Source: Planctomycetaceae bacterium
GTDB lineage: Bacteria > Planctomycetota > Planctomycetia > Pirellulales > Pirellulaceae
NCBI GenBank assembly: GCA_002705165.1
Contig: PAJC01000117.1
Span: 2,906-8,226 of the forward strand
DNA: 5,321 nucleotides
Direction of reading: 5' to 3'
The notes beneath the pieces were generated by a model that was not told where the DNA came from, did no database searches, and saw only the letters and a program-made list of their open reading frames with translations. The position numbers and the translations under genes were made by a program. Shown here piece after piece: positions 1 through 5,267 of the stretch (the stretch's first letter is position 1; every line of letters begins with the position of its first letter).

Positions 1-179
1 CCGAAGTCCTCCGCACCAGCGAAGGCGTATCGTCCGCTCGGATCTAACCGACAATTCGTAAGGGCTTCTACGTGAGTGAATTTTTGAACTTCTTTAGCGT
101 TGGCCGGAACAGCAGACTCCGGAGGAGTGCTGTCCATTGTTTCAGATTTTTCTATCGTATCCTGCTCTTCGTTTCTCAC
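1..179 (-). CDS. WD40-repeat-like protein, N-terminal fragment (runs off the left edge)
   Basis: This is the third gene of the minus-strand operon. Only the first 59 codons are present and the reading frame is open to the window edge. The GTG start at 179-177 overlaps the TGA of the DUF1501 gene (shared GTGA). AAGGAG lies 8 nt upstream, inside the last codons of DUF1501, which supports this start and suggests translational coupling. An in-frame ATG at 137-135 (residue 15) is the alternative but has no clear ribosome binding site. The first ~33 residues are polar and rich in Glu, Ser and Pro, with no hydrophobic stretch, so no signal peptide is visible. From about residue 34 the sequence reads VQKFTHVEALTNCRLDPSGR followed by YAFAGAEDF. 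This matches the first blade strand of planctomycete WD40 proteins (xxCRxDPSGRYxFAGAED). WD40 genes commonly follow PSCyt2/PSD1 and DUF1501 genes in this phylum. The family call rests on about 25 residues; the existence of the gene is much surer. Confidence 0.75.
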   Translation of the reverse strand, partial: MRNEEQDTIEKSETMDSTPPESAVPANAKEVQKFTHVEALTNCRLDPSGRYAFAGAEDF

Positions 180-1444
180 GCCAGCAACTCCTTGATAGGG
201 GCCGCTACCGGGTCACCAATCGGGACTGCCCGCCCATCCAACGCGTGGTTAGATTGAGAGTCGATACCCACAGCCTGCATATAAGTATGAAACAGGTGGG
301 CGCCGTCAACCTCTCTTTCAGATACTTCTGTCCCGTCTGCATTGGTGGCGCCAATGACACCACCAGGCTGAATCCCACAGCCTCCCAACGCGATGGAGAA
401 CGATTTCCCCCAATGGTCACGTCCATATTTATGATTCACTTTCGGTGTTCGGCCGAATTCGGAATAGACAACCACAAGGACATTATCTAACATCCCTCGT
501 TCTTCAATGTCCCCTAACAATGTCGCAAATGTCTTATCAAATTCGTCTAACTGTTCAACATGGAAATTAAAGTTCTCCGCATGGGTATCGTATCCATGGT
601 GAGTAACTTTCACGCAGGTTACGCCTTCTTCAAGTAAGGTCTTGGCTAATAAGCAACGGCGACCAAACCAGTGCCGACCGTAACGATCTAACTCTTTTTC
701 ATCCTGTTTCTCAAACAGGTCGGCGCGAGCCATAAGTTGCTGTGCCTGCTCGAACGAAGTGTCATACGAATCGATTAATGCGCGACTTCGTTTACCTCCA
801 AACTGATTATTCAACTGCTTTCGCAAACCTTCGGCACGAATCGCCAGCTCTTTGGGTACGCCCTGAGGCCGCTCCAGGTTTGTCGGTGGCTTGACTCCTT
901 CCAAACGCATCATCGCATGTTTGGACTCAAGAAATCCGGCGGTTTGATCAACGATCCCTCTTGTCGTGATATGAACATATCCTGGGAGCGGATTATCCGG
1001 TGTGGTGAGATACTTCGAAGCGACGGCACCTACAAACGGGTAATCACCGTTCTTCCGGCCCTTCTCCATAAACAGTCGGCCCACTGTGTGGTCGTCTGTT
1101 TCCAGATTAATACTGCGTACAACAGAAAGTAAATGCATTTTTGAAGCAGTGTACGGCAACAGTTCACAAATTTGTAATCCGGGCACACTCGTGGAAATAG
1201 GCCTGAACGGCCCACCGTATTTCGTCCCTGGCTTAGGATCCCAAGCCTCAAACTGACTAACACCGCCCTGTAAATACACCTGAAGGATTTGCTTCTGCTT
1301 TGACTTCATTTCCCCTGCCATTGCCGGAGTTAGAAGACTGCCAAACCCCGCCATCGCTCCCGCCATCGCTCCAGTACCCATGAATTGACGGCGTGTTACA
1401 TGATGATCCATCGTGTTACACCCTGCGTTTCTTCGCATGGTCAT
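176..1444 (-). CDS. DUF1501 family protein, Tat-exported
   Basis: The product is a 422-residue DUF1501 protein, a family distantly related in fold to alkaline phosphatase/sulfatase enzymes and very abundant in planctomycetes; its reaction is not established. The N-terminus has a twin-arginine motif TRRQFMG (residues 17-23), a Gly/Ala/Met-rich core (24-38) and a likely cleavage site AMA|GE (43/44), so it is probably exported folded through Tat. Family landmarks appear in order: VYLQGGVSQFEAWDPKP (56-72), the DTH motif in HHGYDTHAENF (282-292), SEFGRTP (328-334) and GRDHW (341-345). The length is normal and the frame intact. The ATG at 1444 has GAAGGA 8 nt upstream; ATGs at residues 3 and 12 are possible alternatives, and the latter would give a more typical short Tat n-region. 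It lies 39 bp downstream of the PSCyt2/PSD1 gene and overlaps the next gene by 4 nt, so it is surely part of one operon. Confidence 0.95.
   Translation of the reverse strand: MTMRRNAGCNTMDHHVTRRQFMGTGAMAGAMAGFGSLLTPAMAGEMKSKQKQILQVYLQGGVSQFEAWDPKPGTKYGGPFRPISTSVPGLQICELLPYTASKMHLLSVVRSINLETDDHTVGRLFMEKGRKNGDYPFVGAVASKYLTTPDNPLPGYVHITTRGIVDQTAGFLESKHAMMRLEGVKPPTNLERPQGVPKELAIRAEGLRKQLNNQFGGKRSRALIDSYDTSFEQAQQLMARADLFEKQDEKELDRYGRHWFGRRCLLAKTLLEEGVTCVKVTHHGYDTHAENFNFHVEQLDEFDKTFATLLGDIEERGMLDNVLVVVYSEFGRTPKVNHKYGRDHWGKSFSIALGGCGIQPGGVIGATNADGTEVSEREVDGAHLFHTYMQAVGIDSQSNHALDGRAVPIGDPVAAPIKELLA
188..193 (-). promoter_or_regulatory. Shine-Dalgarno AAGGAG for the downstream WD40-like gene
   Basis: AAGGAG on the minus strand is embedded in the Lys-Glu codons near the end of DUF1501. 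It lies 8 nt before the GTG at 179-177, which is optimal spacing. It is the main reason for choosing the GTG over the later ATG, and it ties translation of the two genes together. Confidence 0.7.
1349..1372 (-). repeat. Perfect 12-bp tandem duplication in the Tat signal peptide
   Basis: The 12-mer CGCCATCGCTCC (plus strand) occurs twice back to back at 1349-1360 and 1361-1372. In the DUF1501 reading frame it encodes the tetrapeptide GAMA twice (residues 25-32), lying in the hydrophobic core of the Tat signal peptide. The unit length is a multiple of three, so gain or loss of a copy would keep the frame and only change the length of the signal core. Confidence 0.9.
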
Positions 1445-1452
1445 TATTGAAT

Positions 1453-1458
1453 TCCTTC
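1453..1458 (-). promoter_or_regulatory. Shine-Dalgarno GAAGGA for DUF1501
   Basis: GAAGGA on the minus strand ends 8 nt before the ATG at 1444, within the 39-bp gap between the PSCyt2/PSD1 stop (1484) and the DUF1501 start. It supports the 1444 start over the internal ATGs. I see no hairpin-plus-T-run terminator in this gap, consistent with read-through transcription. Confidence 0.65.
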
Positions 1459-1483
1459 AAGTTTGTCGGGAGTTACCGGGTTT

Positions 1484-3145
1484 CTATTTATTAAATCGGA
1501 ATTCTGCACTACAGAGTAAAGTGCGAACAAGCTCTCGAACAGCTTCTTCACGCCCTTGTTCTCCGACACTAAGAAATTCCACTGCGAGCTTTAATTCCGG
1601 ATCAGACGGCATACGCGAGTAGATTGTCAAAAATACTCTGCTTACCAGAGCCTGATTGTCATCCATCTTAAGTAACTGATCTAATAACATATCCTGACCT
1701 GCCGCCAGCCACTTAGCAACTTCAGGGCCATTGAGTAGATACAACGCATGATCTGCTGAGGCATCAAACCTGGATGCTGCATTGCTACCGGCGAACACGT
1801 TCACAATGGATTCGATCTGGGATTTTAGTGCTACACTCACCTTTTCCTCAATCAGAACCGCACTTTGAGCAGTCGCTTCCTTAAAATTCGCATCTTCTTT
1901 TTCCAAAGCGGCAATAACACTTCGCTCTGTCTTTTCCACTACCCCTACCGCCTGAAGGAGCGACCAGGCGAACTGCTCGGGACTCAAGGGCTTCAACGTC
2001 CCATTTAGATACCGTGGCTTTTCATCGGCGAGATCTTGTACTTTTAGTTCGGATTGGCGCTGATAAGTTTGCGTCTTTACGATCTCTTTAATCAGATACT
2101 TGATATCATAACCGTGTGACATCAAATCATCTGCCATTGCCGTCAGCAATTCCGGGTGAGAAGCGGTATTACCTTCATGAAACATATCAAGTGGTTCAAC
2201 AAACCCTTGCCCAACCATCATTGCCCAAATGCGGTTAGCAATGTTCTGTCGAAATGCCTGATTATCGGAACTAGTCATCGCCGGCGCAAGTTGCAGTCGG
2301 CGTGAGTACTTTGGCACTCCACGATTCTTAGAGTCCGGTTTTACTTCGTAGGGTTGTTCTTCTTGTTGAGGATCTTGAATCTCTGGGAGTCCTAAGAGAC
2401 GTGGTTGCGTCTTCCCGTCTTCACCCGTAAAGACAGACGTGAAAGTCACATCTCCTTCTATCTTGTCCCCGATTGACACTACTTTGGAGGACGGGTCGGT
2501 AAACAGATAGCTGCGCTGCAGAAATGCCGCGACACCATAATAATGCTGCTGTAAGTAGCCATCAACATTGGGATGATTATGACATTGCGCACATTGTAAG
2601 TCTCGTCCTAAAAAGACCCGACCAATCGCGCGCACCGTCTCTTCGCGTTTAATTTCCCGATCTAACAAGAACCGACTCGCGGCTCGCAATTCGGGTACGG
2701 AACCATCAGCTGTTAAGATTTCTGTCGCAAGCCGATTGTAAGGTTTATTCTCAGCAAACGACTTTCTGAGATAGGTCTGAAATTCTTCGGGAGGTACATG
2801 TTTCTTGGGTAAACGCTCCATAAACATGACATCAAACGTATATTGCATATGTCGAGCGTACGCGGGAGAGGCAAGCAGGCGTTCAACAAGGACTTCGCGT
2901 TTCTGCGGTTCACTATCGCCTACAAATTCGAGTACTTCCGAAACGGTAGGAATCCGGCCCGTCAAGTCGAGATACACTCTTCTTGCAAACCCATAATCAT
3001 CCAGCGAAGCGGATTGAATTGAACTGGATTCACCTTGTGCTGTCACTATGAAAGTATCAATAATATCGTGTAATGGCTGCGCTTGAACCCGAGTCACACC
3101 CAACAACAGCGATATCAATACGGCAATTTCCAATAACGTTTTCAT
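1484..3145 (-). CDS. PSCyt2/PSD1 (DUF1549-DUF1553) protein, Sec-exported
   Basis: The product is a 553-residue planctomycete cytochrome-like protein; its physiological role is unknown. A Sec signal peptide covers residues 1-22 (Lys near the N-terminus, Leu/Ile-rich core, cleavage after VQA). The PSCyt2 (DUF1549) domain spans about 25-210: it contains RVYLDLTGRIPT (56-67) and ends in the hallmark QCAQCHNHP (184-192), followed by an HYYGVAAFL stretch. CAQCH (185-189) is a CxxCH haem c-type motif. A variable linker covers about 211-280. The PSD1 (DUF1553) domain spans about 281-553: it contains RRLQLAPAMTSSDNQAF, NRIWAMMVGQGFVEPLDMF (304-322), the ALYLLNGPEV motif (467-476) and the typical C-terminus LLCSAEFRFNK. 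This is the compact form, with no PSCyt1 cytochrome domain in front. It is the first gene of the operon with DUF1501 and the WD40-like gene. The ATG at 3145 has no Shine-Dalgarno sequence, but a TATAAT box lies only 6 nt upstream. Confidence 0.95.
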   Translation of the reverse strand: MKTLLEIAVLISLLLGVTRVQAQPLHDIIDTFIVTAQGESSSIQSASLDDYGFARRVYLDLTGRIPTVSEVLEFVGDSEPQKREVLVERLLASPAYARHMQYTFDVMFMERLPKKHVPPEEFQTYLRKSFAENKPYNRLATEILTADGSVPELRAASRFLLDREIKREETVRAIGRVFLGRDLQCAQCHNHPNVDGYLQQHYYGVAAFLQRSYLFTDPSSKVVSIGDKIEGDVTFTSVFTGEDGKTQPRLLGLPEIQDPQQEEQPYEVKPDSKNRGVPKYSRRLQLAPAMTSSDNQAFRQNIANRIWAMMVGQGFVEPLDMFHEGNTASHPELLTAMADDLMSHGYDIKYLIKEIVKTQTYQRQSELKVQDLADEKPRYLNGTLKPLSPEQFAWSLLQAVGVVEKTERSVIAALEKEDANFKEATAQSAVLIEEKVSVALKSQIESIVNVFAGSNAASRFDASADHALYLLNGPEVAKWLAAGQDMLLDQLLKMDDNQALVSRVFLTIYSRMPSDPELKLAVEFLSVGEQGREEAVRELVRTLLCSAEFRFNK

Positions 3146-3209
3146 TTATTTATTATATATCGAGCGACGATTGCTCGCATCACCAATTCGAAATCGGAAC
3201 ACCCTCCCA
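3146..3209. promoter_or_regulatory. Divergent promoter region between the PSCyt2/PSD1 operon and the zinc-ribbon gene
   Basis: This 64-bp gap must hold the start signals for both divergent genes, apart from any part lying inside the coding ends. Its left part (3146-3160) is entirely A/T. On the minus strand it contains a perfect TATAAT (3157-3152) 6 nt before the PSCyt2/PSD1 ATG; I found no good -35 at normal spacing (TTGGTG at 3186-3181 gives a 23-bp spacer, too long). On the plus strand TATTAT (3151-3156), with TTTCCA (3127-3132) 18 bp earlier, could serve the zinc-ribbon gene. Next to it is an inverted repeat CGAGC-gacgatt-GCTCG (3161-3177) that could be an operator or a 5'-leader hairpin. 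The box positions are seen directly; their use is inferred. Confidence 0.45.
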
Positions 3210-4256
3210 ATGGCGGATACCTTTGAATACAAATGCAGTCAATGTGGTGAGTTGCTGACTCTTCCCACTTCACTTTTGGGCCAACAAGGGAAGTGTCCGT
3301 CCTGCCATCACGTTGAAATATTAAAGGATGCCGGAGCCCTTCCACTTCCTCAGCCAGTGGCTACAACTGCTCTCAACACCCCTTTTGGGGGTGGGCCAGT
3401 TACAGCTGAGTCTGTAAATGCCACTACAAATCCTTATGCAGTTCCACAGCAAAGGGCCTTTCAATTTGGGTCGGTGAACCCCGATCATCGAGGCCGACTC
3501 GGGAAAAACTTATGGGGAGTCATCATAAGTTTTTCCATAGCGACGATTTGGCTCATCTATATTATCGCTGTGCCGTTTATTACGGTTTTTCCCAACAATC
3601 CGGAACGCTTTGAGAACATGAGCGAACAGGAGATCGAAATAGAAATGCTTTTCTCCCTTGCTGAGGAGACTTCAGATTTTGATCGTAGTGAGGTTGAGAA
3701 CCTAGATCTAGAAGACGCCCAGAATACGGCTGGGCTTGCCTTCCTTAAAGGGATGGGAACGAAAGCCATTGCTTGTCTCATTCTGTGGCTTATCGGTACC
3801 ATCTGCTACCTAGTATTCTTTCACACGCTATGGGCGCAGATTCAGGATGACCCAAGCGTGAAGTTTAGCCCGGGAGCAATCGTCGGGTTTCACTTTATTC
3901 CCGTCGGCATCGGTGTGGCAGGGATCATGCTAGAGCCCATTAATCCACTCCTCTTCGATGGCTTCAGCTTCGTCGCGCTAATTGCCTGGTGGGTCATCCT
4001 ATTTATCACCTACTGGAAATTAGCTGATCACATGGGAAAGTACTATCAACGACAGGGGATCTCAAACCCACAGCCACCGACTGGCTTAGCATTGACTTTC
4101 TGCATTCTGCAAATAGCGGCTATCGTGCCACTCCTTGGCGGACTGCTCTCCCTCGTCGGATTTGTTCTTTGGTTTATCGTCGTGTTCCAACTGAAAGCCA
4201 GTGCCATAGGGATCATCAACCACAAAATGCAGACTGAGCATATCGGACAAATATAG
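3210..4256 (+). CDS. Zinc-ribbon multi-pass membrane protein
   Basis: The product is a 348-residue protein with an N-terminal zinc ribbon and a C-terminal membrane domain. The ribbon YKCSQCGELLTLPTSLLGQQ is followed by GKCPSCHH; the four ligands are C9, C12, C29 and C32. This is the common planctomycete CxxC-x16-CxxC ribbon. A Pro/Thr/Asn-rich linker covers about 43-92. Membrane segments are predicted by eye at about 103-127, 186-205, 221-240, 250-268 and 292-328 (the last may be two). The stretch FFHTLWAQIQDDPSVKFSPG, then AIVGFHFIPVG (203-233), resembles the planctomycete membrane family that reads roughly LxxMWxxIP..TPGKAVGFxFIPFFN. The loop between the first two segments is strikingly acidic. 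I start the gene at ATG 3210; a TTG at 3171 is in frame but would add 13 unrelated residues and overlap the hairpin. The Shine-Dalgarno sequence is poor. The gene is divergent from the cytochrome-like operon and convergent with the aldolase. The biochemical function is unknown; a sensing or scaffolding role at the membrane is only a guess. Confidence 0.85.
   Translation: MADTFEYKCSQCGELLTLPTSLLGQQGKCPSCHHVEILKDAGALPLPQPVATTALNTPFGGGPVTAESVNATTNPYAVPQQRAFQFGSVNPDHRGRLGKNLWGVIISFSIATIWLIYIIAVPFITVFPNNPERFENMSEQEIEIEMLFSLAEETSDFDRSEVENLDLEDAQNTAGLAFLKGMGTKAIACLILWLIGTICYLVFFHTLWAQIQDDPSVKFSPGAIVGFHFIPVGIGVAGIMLEPINPLLFDGFSFVALIAWWVILFITYWKLADHMGKYYQRQGISNPQPPTGLALTFCILQIAAIVPLLGGLLSLVGFVLWFIVVFQLKASAIGIINHKMQTEHIGQI
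3502..3536. repeat. Perfect 13-bp inverted repeat inside the zinc-ribbon gene
   Basis: GGAAAAACTTATG (3502-3514) and its exact reverse complement CATAAGTTTTTCC (3524-3536) are separated by a 9-nt loop. They lie in codons ~98-110, exactly where the soluble linker ends and the first membrane segment begins. The stem is AT-rich, with A5 facing T5, and the same hairpin can form in either transcript. It is far longer than any other inverted repeat I found in the window. Its function is unknown. Confidence 0.85.
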
Positions 4257-4265
4257 CAAGAGCAT

Positions 4266-5267
4266 CTAAAACTGGGTGACCTGCAAGTCATCATCCAGTG
4301 TCCGGTAAGGTTGAACACCAAGATCTGACAGTTCGCCGTGATAGTCACGCACTGCCTGTTCCGGCTCCAATTCCCCGTCGGCCAGATATCGCAGAAATTT
4401 AACGAATGTCAGTGGATGCTCAGAATTGTTAATCTTGCGTCCAAACAGAGCCGCGTGACCACCGTATTTCTTAGACTCCCATAACATCCGAAAAGCATCA
4501 TGAGTTGTCCCGGATGATCCACCAAGAATTCCTACGATGATGGAGCTATCGTAGTGCGTCAACTGCTCCATTGCTTCGGGACCGAAATAAGGAATCTTAA
4601 GAAAAATCGGACGACCGGCCTTAGGCACTCCTCCAAGTGTTCTGGTAATACAGTCATTTACATATCGCGGTATATCGGCAATTGACTGGACCGGACAGTT
4701 GGGTGCGAACACCTCTAGGAAATGACGGAAGCCCTTAAGCTCGGCTTCGATACGAAACTCTTTATAAGCCTGCAATGCCTCACGATCTAAATGAGCATCG
4801 TTATTAAATGTCATCGAGTACAGACCGAGGTCAACTCCCAGGCTACGTTCTTCATCCGAGCAAATCGCCTTACCGCATTGAGCGTGCTCAATCGTAGTGG
4901 AACGAAAGGGTAATGACGGCTGGTCGCCGTAATTCGAACTCAGGCCACACCAGATATCCGACGTGTCATTGGCACGAATGGCAGGGGTGACTGTAGAGTC
5001 ATCAAAAATACGTTCTTCGAGTGTCAGTTGCTCGCTTGCACTTACACTCATCAACATGATATCAACCAACCCCTGTTCGACAATCTCTCGCATATTATCG
5101 CGATGATCCTTTACACTTCCGTATTCCAGATGAGATGGTTGTTTATTTAATCCCGGGGCGGCAACCCCAAACCCCATATCACCGTCTTTAGCATCGGCAA
5201 TGATAAAGTCATTACAGCCTGGGTCTGCCAAAATATTGCGTATCTTAATGTCTAACGACTTTTCCAT
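4266..5267 (-). CDS. Class I aldolase-like TIM-barrel protein (DeoC/LacD/DhnA type)
   Basis: The product is a 333-residue cytoplasmic protein with no signal peptide. It probably forms a TIM barrel that cleaves or makes a C-C bond through a Schiff-base lysine. The best evidence is the C-terminal half. RPIFLKIPYFGPEAMEQL (219-236) lines up with strand 6 of DhnA-type aldolases, with K224 in the place of the catalytic lysine. VGILGGSSG (245-253) fits the strand-7 phosphate-binding glycine loop. HAALFGRKIN (271-280) fits the strand-8 GxxxGRxI motif, followed by the usual C-terminal helix with GELEPEQAVRDYH (298-310). The N-terminal IIADAKDGDMGFG (22-34) fits strand 1. The substrate cannot be told from sequence: sugar phosphates of the fructose- or tagatose-bisphosphate kind are the family norm. 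The ATG at 5267 is the first in a well-conserved frame; upstream AAGAAG sits only 4 nt away, so the ribosome binding site is weak. It converges with the zinc-ribbon gene, 9 bp apart, and has no visible functional partner here. Confidence 0.8.
   Translation of the reverse strand: MEKSLDIKIRNILADPGCNDFIIADAKDGDMGFGVAAPGLNKQPSHLEYGSVKDHRDNMREIVEQGLVDIMLMSVSASEQLTLEERIFDDSTVTPAIRANDTSDIWCGLSSNYGDQPSLPFRSTTIEHAQCGKAICSDEERSLGVDLGLYSMTFNNDAHLDREALQAYKEFRIEAELKGFRHFLEVFAPNCPVQSIADIPRYVNDCITRTLGGVPKAGRPIFLKIPYFGPEAMEQLTHYDSSIIVGILGGSSGTTHDAFRMLWESKKYGGHAALFGRKINNSEHPLTFVKFLRYLADGELEPEQAVRDYHGELSDLGVQPYRTLDDDLQVTQF
4268..4299 (-). terminator. Possible weak terminator at the end of the aldolase gene
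   Basis: On the minus strand the last codons can fold as ACTGG-atga-TGAC-ttgcag-GTCA-c-CCAGT, directly followed by TTTTAG, which includes the stop codon. The stem is two short helices with an uneven internal loop and the T-run is only four bases, so it is at best a weak intrinsic terminator. The same fold on the plus strand lies 14 nt after the zinc-ribbon stop but lacks a T-run there. No better terminator is seen between the two convergent genes. Confidence 0.25.

Noticed and set aside
137..490. Plus-strand open frame of 117 codons opposite DUF1501.
   Set aside because: It lies antisense to the well-conserved C-terminal end of DUF1501, has no family resemblance and no ribosome binding site.
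580..598. Hairpin-like CATGG...CCATG around the DTH motif codons of DUF1501.
   Set aside because: It has a mismatch on the mRNA strand and the conserved protein motif alone explains the sequence.
3171..3209. Upstream in-frame TTG start that would extend the zinc-ribbon protein by 13 residues.
   Set aside because: The added residues do not fit the family, which starts a few residues before the first CxxC. The TTG lies inside the putative leader hairpin and no Shine-Dalgarno sequence precedes it; ATG 3210 is preferred.
3294..3308. CPSCH in the zinc-ribbon protein looks like a CxxCH haem motif.
   Set aside because: It is the second half of a CxxC...CxxC zinc ribbon on the cytoplasmic side, and the protein has no export signal before it.
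3379..3390. CCCC-TTTT-GGGG mini-hairpin in the linker of the zinc-ribbon gene.
   Set aside because: Only four base pairs and no T-run after it; likely chance in a low-complexity linker.
3702..3711. 10-bp palindrome CTAGATCTAG.
   Set aside because: Short, inside the codons of an acidic stretch, and close to what chance gives in 5 kb; no second copy was seen.
4046..4348. Minus-strand open frame of 100 codons spanning the convergent gene ends.
   Set aside because: It overlaps two convincing genes in other frames and its translation shows no domain or plausible composition.
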